Of a DNA stretch of 64,000 nucleotides, positions 16,556 through 26,055 are shown in pieces. Origin of the DNA: Flavobacterium proteolyticum (lineage in GTDB: Bacteria; Bacteroidota; Bacteroidia; Flavobacteriales; Flavobacteriaceae); NCBI RefSeq assembly GCF_015223105.1, contig NZ_JADFTZ010000004.1:152494-216493 (forward strand), read 5' to 3'. Every line of letters begins with the position of its first letter. Positions within the stretch are counted from its first letter, which is position 1. The notes beneath the pieces were generated by a model. It saw only the letters and a program-made list of their open reading frames with translations. It was not told where the DNA came from and did no database searches. A program made the translations under genes and the position numbers.

Positions 16556-16816
16556 TGCCTTCGAGTGCCTCAGGCAACGGTTTTGAGTAGTTCTAATGAA
16601 TAATGTGTTATGGGGGCTGAGGTTCTCGAAGCTACCGTTTTCATAGCCTTTTACCTTCGAGTGCCTCATGACCTTTTGCCTTCGAGTGCCTCAGGCAACG
16701 GTATTGAGATGTTCTGTAGAAAATGTGATATATGGGGGCTGAGGTTCTCGAAGTCACCGTTTTCTTAACCTTTTGCCTTCGATACTTCGACAAGCTCAGT
16801 AACCAATCAGGCAACG
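16556..16816. repeat. Second array of palindromic repeat family B, five intact units and one interrupted
   Basis: Cores at 16561, 16619, 16657, 16682 and 16741. Near 16785 a unit starts GCCTTCGA but is interrupted by TACTTCGACAAGCTCAGTAACC before closing with ATCAGGCAACGG. The long-period segment containing GTTCTGTAGAAAATGTG recurs near 16710. The array lies between the GIY-YIG gene and the ribB terminator. Confidence 0.8.
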
Positions 16817-16855
16817 GTATCTAAACGAGTGTCTCAGCCACCATTCATTATATAA

Positions 16856-16885
16856 AAATACGCTCAAGTTATCTTGAGCGTATTT
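16856..16885 (-). terminator. Terminator of the ribB-ended operon
   Basis: AAATACGCTCAAG and CTTGAGCGTATTT are perfect 13-base arms with a TTAT loop just past the ribB stop on the reverse strand. Confidence 0.85.
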
Positions 16886-16891
16886 TGTTTA

Positions 16892-18025
16892 TTAATAATT
16901 TACATAATCGGTGATTTCTAATCCGTAACCTATCATTCCTACGCGTTTGGTGGGAGCGGTGCTGTTGGATAGTAATTCGATTTTGGTGATGTCTAGGTCG
17001 TGAAGGATTTGGGCTCCGATACCGAAATCTTTGGTGTCCATTTTAATTTGTGGGGCACGCATTTCGCCTTGAGATTGTAATACTTTTAGTTCGGCAATAC
17101 GATCTAATAGTTCTAAGGATTTTACTTCTTGGTTGATGAATACAATTGCACCTTTTTCTGCTTCGTTTATTTTACGGAAAACGTTGTCTAGTTTTTTATC
17201 GTTATCACTGGTTAGTGTTCCTAAAATATCGTTATTTACTTGTGTGGTATTGATACGAGTTAGAACGGGTTCGCCTGCGTTCCAAGTTCCTTTGGTTATG
17301 GCAATGTGTACTTGTTTGTTTGTGGTTTGTAAATAGGCACGCATTCTAAATGTTCCAAAACGTGTTTCGATATCAAAATCTTCTTTCTTTTGAATTAGAC
17401 TATCGTGTTGCATTCTGTATGCTACCAAATCTTCAATAGAAACTAATTTTAAATCGAACTTCTTTGCTACTTCTACTAGTTGAGGTAAGCGTGCCATAGA
17501 GCCATCTTCGTTCATGATTTCTACGATAACACCTGCGGGTTTAAATCCTGCTAAACGAGCAAAATCAATAGCCGCTTCGGTGTGACCTGTTCTTCTTAAA
17601 ACACCACCTTGTTTAGCAATTAACGGGAAAATATGTCCAGGACGTGCTAAATCGTAAGGTTTGGTTTCCGAATCAATTAAGGCTTGAATGGTAAGAGCTC
17701 TATCAGAAGCGGAAATTCCTGTTGAAACTCCTTTTCCTTTTAAGTCAACTGAAACGGTAAAAGCGGTTTCCATGTGGTCGGTGTTGTTACGCACCATGGC
17801 ATGAAGGTCTAGTTCTTTACAACGTGATTCGGTTAAAGGCGCACAAATTAGTCCTCTACCGTGGGTTGCCATGAAATTGATCATTTCTGGCGTAACTTTT
17901 TCGGCCGCGGCTAGGAAGTCCCCTTCGTTTTCTCTGTCTTCATCATCTACTACTATGATTACTTTTCCTTGACGGATGTCTTCAATAGCTTCTTCAATTG
18001 TGTTGAGTTGTATGTTCTTTGACAT
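16892..18025 (-). CDS. ribB: 3,4-dihydroxy-2-butanone-4-phosphate synthase with degenerate GTP cyclohydrolase II-like domain
   Basis: The 377-residue protein has an intact N-terminal RibB domain ([11 protein letters not shown] acidic loop, [26 protein letters not shown]) that makes the four-carbon precursor of riboflavin from ribulose 5-phosphate. The C-terminal half aligns with RibA, but the zinc motif that normally reads SECLTGDxxGSxxCDCG is here [20 protein letters not shown]: all three ligand cysteines are gone. GTP cyclohydrolase II activity is therefore unlikely and a separate RibA should exist elsewhere. Hybrids of this kind (RibBX) are known in other bacteria. It is last in a reverse-strand operon, 4 bases after the LptF/LptG-family gene. 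Confidence 0.9.
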   Translation of the reverse strand: MSKNIQLNTIEEAIEDIRQGKVIIVVDDEDRENEGDFLAAAEKVTPEMINFMATHGRGLICAPLTESRCKELDLHAMVRNNTDHMETAFTVSVDLKGKGVSTGISASDRALTIQALIDSETKPYDLARPGHIFPLIAKQGGVLRRTGHTEAAIDFARLAGFKPAGVIVEIMNEDGSMARLPQLVEVAKKFDLKLVSIEDLVAYRMQHDSLIQKKEDFDIETRFGTFRMRAYLQTTNKQVHIAITKGTWNAGEPVLTRINTTQVNNDILGTLTSDNDKKLDNVFRKINEAEKGAIVFINQEVKSLELLDRIAELKVLQSQGEMRAPQIKMDTKDFGIGAQILHDLDITKIELLSNSTAPTKRVGMIGYGLEITDYVNY

Positions 18026-18029
18026 GGTA

Positions 18030-19502
18030 TTAGTTGTTGTCGTCGTTATTTTGAGTTATTTTATTGAAAAGTTTTTTAAATGGATCTGTTATCCAATCAA
18101 AATTGATCATGATCCCAATATCGTTAGTAGCACGATAGGTTAAAATTATGGCAAAAGGTGTCATAAGTATTGATGCCATCCAAGCACCTAAGAAAGGGGG
18201 AATGGTATCTTGTTGTGCTAATTTACGACCAAATGTATTTATGAAATGGAAAGTAATAAAGATTAAAATAGCAAATACAATAGGTAACCCTAATCCTCCT
18301 TTTCGGATAATGGCTCCTAGGGGTGCTCCAATAAAGAACATTAACAAACATGAGTATGCAATTACAAATTTTTCATGAATGGCTAACCAGTGGTTGTTGA
18401 TGTTTTTGGTTTTTTCTTCTAAATCGGATTTATTACTTTGTATGCTGAACTCGGTACTAGCCGCATTGCTTTTTGCCATATCTAGTATTTGATCACGTTC
18501 TAAAGGAGTAAAAATACTTAATAAGTCTTTTTTTGGTGATGCGTTTGAAACAGGAACCTTAGGGGTAACATTGATTACAGCATTCTGAATTTTCTTTCTA
18601 AAAATATTATCACTACGCATTACAACATTGTCGGCATAAGACATGACATCTTTGTTGTAACTTTTTTGTAAAGAATCTAGAGTGTAAGTTAACTCAGGTA
18701 CGGTAAGCATTTTTTCAGAGGTAACGTTACCGTCGTCAATTTCTGCCTGATTAAGTTTGGTTAAATCGATATTGATGACGTATTTCTTAAAACTACTCTT
18801 TGCAAAAGGCAATCGTTTACGTTCTTCGAATTTTTTAGGATGAATATCTTCGTAATAATAACCATCGTATAATTCTAGTTGTAAGTAATTAGAATCGTCT
18901 TCACTGGTTAAAATTCCTCTTTTGGCTTTGATAATGGTATTAGCGCCTAATCCCATGTTGTTATTCTTAACATGCATGGTGACGTCTTCTAAGAATTCAC
19001 CATTATCGCCCGATTTTTTACCTACTTTAATATTAGAAGTTCCAATGCTATTAAATTGTCCTTCAGCAATGGCCATGGCTGGTTTTTGCTGTACAATTGT
19101 TTTTCTAAGATTGATGAATTTATACTGGGCATCTGGAATTACATTATTAGCAAAAAAGAACGATACTAACGCTAAAATACCAATTGTAATTGTTAGCATT
19201 TTCATAGCGCGTTGTAATGAAATACCAGAGGATTTCATAGCGGCAAATTCATAATTTTCGGCAAAACTACCAAATGTCATAATGGATGCTAACAATACTG
19301 AAAGTGGTAATACTAACGGAACAATAGTAGGAGCGTAGAACGATAAGAATTTGATAATGGTAAAAAAGTCCAAATCCTTTCCTGCTAGTTCGGCAATGAA
19401 AAGCCAAATTCCTTGTAAAACGAATATAAAAAACAAGATTACAAATACCGAAGTAAATGTAATCATGAAAGATTTAATAATGTATTTATCTAATATTTTC
19501 AC
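18030..19502 (-). CDS. LptF/LptG family lipopolysaccharide export permease
   Basis: The 490-residue inner-membrane protein begins MKILDKYIIKSF and has three N-terminal helices (about 12-34, 50-78 and 100-121), a large periplasmic beta-jellyroll region, and three C-terminal helices (from about 380). This is the YjgP/YjgQ layout of LptF and LptG, which with the LptB ATPase extract LPS toward the outer membrane. Which paralogue it is cannot be decided here. It follows lolA by 10 bases, a natural grouping of envelope-trafficking genes. Confidence 0.88.
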   Translation of the reverse strand: MKILDKYIIKSFMITFTSVFVILFFIFVLQGIWLFIAELAGKDLDFFTIIKFLSFYAPTIVPLVLPLSVLLASIMTFGSFAENYEFAAMKSSGISLQRAMKMLTITIGILALVSFFFANNVIPDAQYKFINLRKTIVQQKPAMAIAEGQFNSIGTSNIKVGKKSGDNGEFLEDVTMHVKNNNMGLGANTIIKAKRGILTSEDDSNYLQLELYDGYYYEDIHPKKFEERKRLPFAKSSFKKYVINIDLTKLNQAEIDDGNVTSEKMLTVPELTYTLDSLQKSYNKDVMSYADNVVMRSDNIFRKKIQNAVINVTPKVPVSNASPKKDLLSIFTPLERDQILDMAKSNAASTEFSIQSNKSDLEEKTKNINNHWLAIHEKFVIAYSCLLMFFIGAPLGAIIRKGGLGLPIVFAILIFITFHFINTFGRKLAQQDTIPPFLGAWMASILMTPFAIILTYRATNDIGIMINFDWITDPFKKLFNKITQNNDDNN

Positions 19503-19512
19503 CCGAACGAAA

Positions 19513-20178
19513 TTAGTCTAATTTATTGATGTAATAATTAGGATATTTTGATTTTGTAAAGGTAAAATGATTTTTTGATAATGGCTGATTTGTTTTAAAA
19601 GAATTAACAGTTAAAGTAGTTTTTGTTCCATTTTTGCCTACTTCAATTACGGTGTAGATGTGTTTTGTTTGTACATCAATCCCTACCAAGATTTCTTTGC
19701 GTTGGTCTTTGCTGCTATTTGGAGTTAATTTTACGTACTGAATTTTTCTTCCTTTTACGTTTTGAAGAATATCCCATCCGTATTTGTAACCTGAATTAAA
19801 AAAGGTTAACATTTTGTTTGGTGTAATAGCGTTATCGTCGTTAGCATCAAAGTTAGCGATAGTAATTTCTTCATCTTCAGGAACAATAGTATATACTTTT
19901 TTTCCGTCGAAAATTTTGGTTACTCCCATGAAATTTAAGTTGTATAAATTTCCTTGAAGTGCCACATTTCCTTTGCTTTCTTGGTTGATGTTTTCTTTTG
20001 GATTGTTTAAAGTATATTTAAAGTCAATCACAATATTATCGTACGATTTTATTTTCGCCGATACATCATCTAAAAGCTCTTTTGCTTTTTTAGCATCTTG
20101 AGCTTGTAATGAAAAACCTATAAGTAGTGCGATTGCAACTTGTAAAAAACGTGTCATTTTAATGTTAATTTTATTCAT
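19513..20178 (-). CDS. lolA: LolA-like outer-membrane lipoprotein carrier
   Basis: The 221-residue protein has a signal peptide ending FSLQAQ and a LolA-type open beta-barrel pattern (NIVIDFKYTLNNPKEN, SKGNVALQGNLY, KKVYTIVPEDEE, VEVGKNG near the end). LolA carries lipoproteins across the periplasm from LolCDE. The start at 20178 overlaps the ftsK stop by 8 bases; a Met seven codons later (20157) would also leave a good signal peptide. It lies between ftsK and the LptF/G gene, a common flavobacterial order. Confidence 0.85.
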   Translation of the reverse strand: MNKINIKMTRFLQVAIALLIGFSLQAQDAKKAKELLDDVSAKIKSYDNIVIDFKYTLNNPKENINQESKGNVALQGNLYNLNFMGVTKIFDGKKVYTIVPEDEEITIANFDANDDNAITPNKMLTFFNSGYKYGWDILQNVKGRKIQYVKLTPNSSKDQRKEILVGIDVQTKHIYTVIEVGKNGTKTTLTVNSFKTNQPLSKNHFTFTKSKYPNYYINKLD

Positions 20179-22687
20179 TATTTAAAAAGTGTTCCAGAGC
20201 AACTAAATCGGGAATTAAAACGGAACGGGCTTTACTTCCTTCAAAAGGTCCTACAATACCAGCAGCTTCTAATTGGTCGATTAAACGACCGGCTCTATTG
20301 TAACCTAATTTTAATTTTCTTTGAATTAAAGAAGCGCTTCCTTGTTGTGCAGTTACGATTACTTCTGCTGCTTCACGGAATAGCGAATCTCTTTCGGATA
20401 TGTCTATATCAAGTTTTATGCCACTTTCTTCTCCTACATACTCTGGCAGTAAATAGGCTTCAGGATATGCTTTTTGTGCTCCAATGAAATCACAAATCTT
20501 ATCTACCTCTGGAGTATCAACAAAGGCACATTGCACTCTGACGATTTCGTTTCCTTGTGTGTATAATAAATCGCCTCGACCAATTAACTGATCTGCTCCA
20601 CCAGAATCTAAAATAGTTCTTGAATCAATTTTAGAAGTTACTCTAAACGCAATACGAGCTGGGAAATTCGCTTTAATCATCCCCGTGATTACGTTAACTG
20701 ATGGACGTTGTGTTGCAATAATTAAGTGGATTCCAATAGCACGCGCTAACTGCGCTAAACGAGCAATAGGTGTTTCTACTTCTTTACCCGCTGTCATAAT
20801 TAAATCGGCAAACTCGTCAACAACTAATACAATATAAGGTAAAAAGCGGTGTCCGTTTTCTGGATTTAATTTGCGGTTTTTGAATTTCTCGTTGTATTCT
20901 TTAATGTTACGCACCATGGCATCTTTTAATAAAGAATAGCGGTTGTCCATTTCAATACACAAAGAATTTAATGTGTTGATTACTTTAGTGTTATCGGTAA
21001 TAATAGCATCGCCACCATCAGGAAGTTTTGCTAAATAATGACGTTCAATTTTGTTGAAAAGAGTTAATTCTACTTTCTTTGGATCGACCAAAACGAATTT
21101 TACTTCGGCTGGATGTTTTTTGTATAATAACGAAGTCAACACCGCATTCAATCCAACAGACTTCCCTTGTCCTGTAGCCCCTGCCATCAATAAGTGCGGC
21201 ATTTTGGCTAAATCTACTACAAAGGTTTCATTCGAAATGGTTTTTCCTAATGCGATAGGTAATTCCATTTCTGCAGTTTGAAATTTTGGAGAAGCAATTA
21301 CACTTTTCATCGAAACCATAGTAGGATTGTTGTTTGGTACTTCAATACCAATAGTTCCTTTACCTGGAATTGGCGCGATGATACGAATTCCTAAAGCGGC
21401 TAATGACAAGGCAATATCGTCTTCTAAGTTTTTAATTTTGGAGATACGAATACCCGCTTCTGGAACAATTTCGTATAAAGTAACTGTAGGTCCAACAGTA
21501 GCTTTAATTTGCGAAATTCCGATGCTGTAATTCTTTAAGGTATCAACAATTTTATTTTTGTTTTCTTCTAATTCGGCTTGATTAATGGTAATTCCGCCAG
21601 AAGAATATTCTTTTAATAAATCGATAGGAGGGAATTGATAGTTGGATAATTCTAATGTTGGGTCGAATAATCCGAAATCTTGAACCAATTTAGCGGCTAA
21701 GTTTTCTTCTACGATTTCCTCTTCTTCTACTTTTTCGATAACAAAAGCGTCTTCGTTTACGAAATCTTCTTTCGGAATGCTTCTGTCTTCGATAGAGAAA
21801 TTAGTTATTTCAGGAGTTTCAACTTTTGGTTTTGGGTCTAAAGTTAATTCCGATGCTGAAGCAATTGTTGGTTTTAAAGCTTCTTTATTGATTTCAAAAG
21901 TCGAAGGATAGGTTTTCAATTCGAAATTCCCCATTTCTTCTTCGTCTTCCGTTAAGATAAAATCATCTTTTGAATTGGATGGAGAGGTTATAGGTAAATC
22001 GGTATTGATTTCCTCTTCTTCAATTTCTTCGTTTGCTTCTTCTGTTACTGGAACTATTGTATTTGCAACGGCAATATCTTCATTTAATTCCGCTTGTGGT
22101 TTTTCAAAAACTTTGGTAAAGCTTTCAGGCGACATTTTGATTTTGAAAACCAAGAAAAGTACAATTCCGAATAAAAGCACTAATAAAGTTCCTGTTTTTC
22201 CGATGTAATCTTGAATGTACAGGTTCATTTCATATCCAACGGTTCCTCCTAATTGTGGTATGTAATCCCATAAAAAGCCTAGAATAATTGAAATGAAAAT
22301 GATTAGATAAAAATCCCAAAAGAAGCTTCTTTTAAGTTTCGATAAAGCCATGTCTAATACTAAGTAAGCTCCCATTAAAAAAAGGATTCTCACAAAAATA
22401 AACGAAGCTACTCCAAATCCTTTGTAAAGAAAGAAGTCGGCTAAGAAAGCACCAAATTTCCCTAACCAGTTTTCGGCTTTAGCACCTCTATTGGCTAATT
22501 CAGATACAATATTTTGATCGTTATTTCCTGTAATAAAGTAAGAAATAAAGGAAAGTAACAGTGCTATTGAAAAGAAAATTAACAAAATGCCAAAAATAAA
22601 TTTCTGTTGACGATTCAAGCGCCAAGAGAATTTTTCTTTGGTTTCGGTAGGAGAGTTTACGGAATCTTTACTTGTTTTTTTAGCCAT
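20171..22687 (-). CDS. ftsK: FtsK/SpoIIIE family DNA translocase
   Basis: The 838-residue protein has four or five N-terminal helices (about 27-185), a low-complexity acidic linker (about 200-340), then the motor with Walker A GATGQGKSVGLN near residue 505, Walker B VLVVDEFADLI and a C-terminal winged-helix gamma domain (TAQQGSASLIQRKLKLGYNR onward) that reads polar KOPS-like sites. It pumps chromosomal DNA at the septum and helps dimer resolution. It is second in the operon after the kinase-like gene, with lolA overlapping its end. Confidence 0.95.
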   Translation of the reverse strand: MAKKTSKDSVNSPTETKEKFSWRLNRQQKFIFGILLIFFSIALLLSFISYFITGNNDQNIVSELANRGAKAENWLGKFGAFLADFFLYKGFGVASFIFVRILFLMGAYLVLDMALSKLKRSFFWDFYLIIFISIILGFLWDYIPQLGGTVGYEMNLYIQDYIGKTGTLLVLLFGIVLFLVFKIKMSPESFTKVFEKPQAELNEDIAVANTIVPVTEEANEEIEEEEINTDLPITSPSNSKDDFILTEDEEEMGNFELKTYPSTFEINKEALKPTIASASELTLDPKPKVETPEITNFSIEDRSIPKEDFVNEDAFVIEKVEEEEIVEENLAAKLVQDFGLFDPTLELSNYQFPPIDLLKEYSSGGITINQAELEENKNKIVDTLKNYSIGISQIKATVGPTVTLYEIVPEAGIRISKIKNLEDDIALSLAALGIRIIAPIPGKGTIGIEVPNNNPTMVSMKSVIASPKFQTAEMELPIALGKTISNETFVVDLAKMPHLLMAGATGQGKSVGLNAVLTSLLYKKHPAEVKFVLVDPKKVELTLFNKIERHYLAKLPDGGDAIITDNTKVINTLNSLCIEMDNRYSLLKDAMVRNIKEYNEKFKNRKLNPENGHRFLPYIVLVVDEFADLIMTAGKEVETPIARLAQLARAIGIHLIIATQRPSVNVITGMIKANFPARIAFRVTSKIDSRTILDSGGADQLIGRGDLLYTQGNEIVRVQCAFVDTPEVDKICDFIGAQKAYPEAYLLPEYVGEESGIKLDIDISERDSLFREAAEVIVTAQQGSASLIQRKLKLGYNRAGRLIDQLEAAGIVGPFEGSKARSVLIPDLVALEHFLNNE

Positions 22688-22720
22688 GTAAACGGAACAA
22701 TTTTTACAAAAGTAGCTAAA

Positions 22721-23095
22721 TTAAAACAAATATGGAAAATAAATAATGCATCCGATGGCGATAGCCGTTAAGGCTGCAAAAAATACGGCTCCTGCGGCAA
22801 TATCTTTAATAAAACCGATGCGTTCATGATAGTCTGGGTGAATAAAATCGGCAATTTTTTCCACAGCGGTATTTAAGCCTTCAATGCTTAGTACTAATCC
22901 AAATACTAGGATTTGCATCATCCATTCAACACGGTCAATTTCAAAGTAGAATCCAGCCAATGTCATAAGAACAGCTAATGAAGACTGCACCATAACGCTA
23001 TGCTCGGTAGTAATCAATTTAATTGCTCCTTTCAAAGCAAATCCAATACTTTTTAATCGGCCTGTAAAAAGGGTTTCGTCTTTTTCGAATTTCAT
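22721..23095 (-). CDS. dgkA: Diacylglycerol kinase family integral membrane protein
   Basis: The 124-residue protein has three transmembrane helices and the family signature EGLNTAVEKIADFI in the middle, with the catalytic Glu and an Asp-rich turn DYHERIGFIKDIAAGAV. The family phosphorylates diacylglycerol or undecaprenol at the inner membrane. Gram-positive enzymes of this shape prefer undecaprenol, so the substrate is open. It is first in the ftsK-lolA-ribB operon, 33 bases ahead of ftsK. Confidence 0.85.
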   Translation of the reverse strand: MKFEKDETLFTGRLKSIGFALKGAIKLITTEHSVMVQSSLAVLMTLAGFYFEIDRVEWMMQILVFGLVLSIEGLNTAVEKIADFIHPDYHERIGFIKDIAAGAVFFAALTAIAIGCIIYFPYLF

Positions 23096-23113
23096 TATAT
23101 TCGTTTAAATTAA

Positions 23114-23153
23114 AAAACTGTCCTAAAGCAGGTTGTGCCCATTTAGGACAGTT
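23114..23153 (-). terminator. Terminator after tpx
   Basis: Perfect 13-base arms AAACTGTCCTAAA and TTTAGGACAGTTT, followed on the reverse strand by more T residues, eight bases past the tpx stop. It separates tpx from the downstream operon. Confidence 0.8.
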
Positions 23154-23160
23154 TAGTTTC

Positions 23161-23658
23161 TTATAGTACTGCTAAAGCAGCTTCGTAATTTGGCTCGTCA
23201 GCAATTTCTTTTACTTGTTCTGTGTGAAGAATTGTTCCGTTTTCGTCTAAAACAATAACCACACGAGAATGTAAACCAGCTAAAGGACCGTCTGTGATTT
23301 CTAAACCATAGTTTTTTCCAAAACCACCGTCTTTGAAATCGGATAAGTTAATTACGTTTTCTAAACCTTCAGCACCACAAAAACGTTTTTGAGCAAAAGG
23401 TAAATCTCTAGAAATACATAATACTTTAGTGTTTGCTAAAGCACTAGCTTTTTCATTAAACTTTCTAACCGATGCTGCACAAGTTCCAGTATCAACACTT
23501 GGAAAAATGTTTAATACTACTTTTGAACCAGCGAAATCTGCTAATGAAGCAGTTCCTAAGTCGGTTTTTACTAAATTAAAATCAGTAGCTTTTGAGCCTA
23601 CTGCTGGCAATTCGCCATTTGTGTGAACAGGATTTCCTCCTAATGTAATTGATGCCAT
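23161..23658 (-). CDS. tpx: Thiol peroxidase, atypical 2-Cys peroxiredoxin
   Basis: The 165-residue protein carries peroxidatic Cys60 in VDTGTCAAS and resolving Cys94 in KRFCGAEG, the exact Tpx spacing. Thr57 precedes the active site as in the family. It reduces hydroperoxides with thioredoxin. The frame is open 24 bases further upstream, but the conserved protein starts [13 protein letters not shown], so 23658 is chosen. The gene is monocistronic, with its own terminator. Confidence 0.93.
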   Translation of the reverse strand: MASITLGGNPVHTNGELPAVGSKATDFNLVKTDLGTASLADFAGSKVVLNIFPSVDTGTCAASVRKFNEKASALANTKVLCISRDLPFAQKRFCGAEGLENVINLSDFKDGGFGKNYGLEITDGPLAGLHSRVVIVLDENGTILHTEQVKEIADEPNYEAALAVL

Positions 23659-23806
23659 ACCTAATTTTTTTTTGAGTAACAAAAGTAAAGAATAATTGGT
23701 TAAAGTGTATCTTATCGTTTACTTAAGATTATTTTTTTTCTTTTTTAAAAACCAATAATTTGTTTTCAGCGTAAATGCCATTATAAAACTTAAAAAATAA
23801 TACATT

Positions 23807-24376
23807 ATGAAAACGAACAAATTTTTTGCTACTGCAGTTGTAGCTTTCGGATTATTAGTTGGGACAACTTCTTTTGCTCAAATGAAAGAAAAAACGGTTG
23901 AAGTAGGAGGTGCTCCTATGTATCCAAGTAAAAACATAGTAGAAAATGCGGTTAACTCAAAAGACCATACTACATTAGTAGCAGCTGTTAAAGCGGCTGG
24001 ATTAGTTGATGTTTTAATGTCTGATGGTCCATTCACCGTTTTTGCCCCAACCAATGCTGCGTTTGCTAAATTACCTGCAGGAACAGTTGAAACCTTGTTA
24101 AAACCAGAAAATTTAAAAACGTTACAAACTATTTTAACGTATCATGTTGTAGCAGGAAAAATGAATGCTAAAGATATTGATGCTGCTATTAAAAAAGGAA
24201 ACGGAAAAGCTACTTTAAAAACAGTTAGTGGTGGTACATTAACAGCTTGGATGAAAGGTAAAGACTTATATATTACAGACGAAAATGGTAATAGTGCTAA
24301 AGTTACTATTGCTGATGTTAATCAAAAAAATGGTGTTATTCACGTTGTTGATACTGTTGTAACTCCTAAGTCATAA
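23807..24376 (+). CDS. Secreted fasciclin (FAS1) domain protein
   Basis: The 189-residue protein has a signal peptide ending TTSFAQ (about residue 25) and one FAS1 domain: HTTLVAAVKAAGLVDVL, then GPFTVFAPTNAAFAKLP (H1 box) and NGVIHVVDTVVTPKS (H2 box). FAS1 proteins are exported adhesion or matrix proteins. It has no anchor, so it should be periplasmic or secreted. A bidirectional terminator follows. Confidence 0.9.
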   Translation: MKTNKFFATAVVAFGLLVGTTSFAQMKEKTVEVGGAPMYPSKNIVENAVNSKDHTTLVAAVKAAGLVDVLMSDGPFTVFAPTNAAFAKLPAGTVETLLKPENLKTLQTILTYHVVAGKMNAKDIDAAIKKGNGKATLKTVSGGTLTAWMKGKDLYITDENGNSAKVTIADVNQKNGVIHVVDTVVTPKS

Positions 24377-24407
24377 TTCTCAAAATGTTTAGTTTAGTTG
24401 GTTAAAC

Positions 24408-24440
24408 AAAAAGCTCTGAATGAAAGTTCAGAGCTTTTTT
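24408..24440. terminator. Bidirectional terminator
   Basis: AAAAAGCTCTGAA and TTCAGAGCTTTTTT pair around TGAAAG between the converging fasciclin gene and the 203-aa hypothetical gene, whose stop codon lies at its edge. Confidence 0.85.
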
Positions 24441-25050
24441 ATTTTTGTATAAACAATCCTTTATCCATTAAAATTTTTCTTGTAACTGAGTATACTACTG
24501 TTCCATTCCAATCATTCATGTAGTCAATCAAAATATATTTGTTACTATCTGATTTTGAACTCAAAGAAAAATAGTTTCTATAGTTTTTAGTTTGTAAATC
24601 TTCCCAAGGAATCGACATGTTTTCAAATATAATGCCTTGATTATTGTATTCAATAGTATTGATTTTGAAAATAATATTGTTAGAAAAATCGTTTAAATAT
24701 TTTCTTGAAATATCATCAAAATAATAATCTTGAAGAGCATCCACAATAACTGCATATTTTTCAGATAATGACCTGAGATTTATACCGTAAAAAGATTTTA
24801 ATCTTATTTCAATTTGTTTGCCCTGATTGTTTTCAATATCAATACAATAAATTCGACCAAATGTAAATGCATACCCATTTATCCATTTAATTCCGAATTT
24901 AAATTTAGCGATAGATTCTTTTTCAAATTTTGTTGAATTACCATCAATTCTATCATTATCATCAAACTCCAAGAAATTAGGATGAAATGTTAAGTCTCTT
25001 TTTCTATCAAAAATATCAGACTTTATAGATATAATTTTTACTTCTTCCAC
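24439..25050 (-). CDS. Hypothetical protein, 203 aa
   Basis: The protein is not recognised. It has no signal peptide or helix. It begins MEEVKIISIKSDIF and contains beta-rich stretches such as GRIYCIDIENNQGKQIEIRLKS, which recall PH-like domains for handling short signals, but this is only an impression. It ends a reverse-strand cluster 6 bases after the esterase and shares a terminator with the converging fasciclin gene. Confidence 0.6.
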   Translation of the reverse strand: MEEVKIISIKSDIFDRKRDLTFHPNFLEFDDNDRIDGNSTKFEKESIAKFKFGIKWINGYAFTFGRIYCIDIENNQGKQIEIRLKSFYGINLRSLSEKYAVIVDALQDYYFDDISRKYLNDFSNNIIFKINTIEYNNQGIIFENMSIPWEDLQTKNYRNYFSLSSKSDSNKYILIDYMNDWNGTVVYSVTRKILMDKGLFIQK

Positions 25051-25056
25051 AAGGAA

Positions 25057-25695
25057 TTATCGTTGTAACCAATTCTTAAAATCAAAGAAGTTTTGAGGTG
25101 CCACACCATGACCGACAGGATATTCATTATATTCGACTTCTAAACCTAAGTTTTCTAAAGCAGGTTTAGCTTTTCTTGCCCAATCTGCTGGAATTACTTG
25201 GTCAACCGAACCATGAGAAACGAAGAATTTTAGATGTGAAATGGCATTAGTATCAATAACTTCTGGCATAATTTCTTGATTGAAATAACCGCTTAACGCC
25301 ACGACTTTACTAACTTTTTCAGGATAGGTTAGGGCGGTAGCATAACTTAAAATGGCACCTTGACTGAAGCCAATTAAGGTTACATTTTTAGCATCGATCG
25401 GATATTGTTTTACTACTTCCTCAATAAAACCAGCAATTAGTTCTACCGATTGTTTCGCTTGTACATTATCGGAAAATTTATTTTCATCGGCATCAAAATG
25501 AATCGCGTACCAAGCGTGTCCGTAAGGTTGTAAATCATAAGGCGCACGTACTGAAATCACATAACTATCATTTGGTAATTCGCTAGCAAAGGAAAATAAA
25601 TCTTCTTCGTTGCTTCCATAACCGTGTAATAATAGTAATAAAGGATTTTTATCGTGTTTGATTTTTGGTTCTTGAATTAAGTAGTATAAGTTCAT
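25057..25695 (-). CDS. Phospholipase/carboxylesterase family alpha/beta hydrolase
   Basis: The 212-residue cytoplasmic enzyme has the oxyanion HGYGSNEED, nucleophile elbow G109-F-S111-Q-G, Asp165 in HGSVDQVIP and His196 in PVGHGVAP, a complete Ser-Asp-His triad. The family hydrolyses short acyl esters or thioesters; the natural substrate is unknown. It lies between the DUF4870-like gene and a hypothetical gene in one reverse cluster. Confidence 0.88.
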   Translation of the reverse strand: MNLYYLIQEPKIKHDKNPLLLLLHGYGSNEEDLFSFASELPNDSYVISVRAPYDLQPYGHAWYAIHFDADENKFSDNVQAKQSVELIAGFIEEVVKQYPIDAKNVTLIGFSQGAILSYATALTYPEKVSKVVALSGYFNQEIMPEVIDTNAISHLKFFVSHGSVDQVIPADWARKAKPALENLGLEVEYNEYPVGHGVAPQNFFDFKNWLQR

Positions 25696-25731
25696 TTTGA
25701 ATAAAATGGTTAAAATTTAGGTATTTAAAGC

Positions 25732-26055
25732 TTAAAAGGATTTGAAAAGTTTTTGATAGATTTCTCCTAAAAAAGGGACTATTTTCATTTCACCATTCAA
25801 ACAATTGATAAAACCATAAATCCATAGTATGAAAATAAATATCCAAAATGAAGCAGAAACCATCCAGTTATCAAAATACCCAACAGGATATCCTAATAAA
25901 AAGAAGGTTAAGAAAATACCTAATGCTTGTCTTATGTGAAAACTTGCAAATTCGCTACGATTTTCTTCTTGGTTCATAAATATGGCAATTATTGCTCCTA
26001 TGATTGTTAAATAGCTAACAATTGCTGTTTGTTTGCCTTGTTTGATTTCGTTCAT
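25732..26055 (-). CDS. DUF4870-like small membrane protein
   Basis: The 107-residue protein has four hydrophobic segments: one at 11-27, two around 45-80, and one before GEMKIVPFLGEIYQ. The motif SEFASFHIRQALGIFL matches the Tic20-like/DUF4870 group of small integral proteins of unknown role. It sits 36 bases before the esterase gene. Confidence 0.7.
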   Translation of the reverse strand: MNEIKQGKQTAIVSYLTIIGAIIAIFMNQEENRSEFASFHIRQALGIFLTFFLLGYPVGYFDNWMVSASFWIFIFILWIYGFINCLNGEMKIVPFLGEIYQKLFKSF

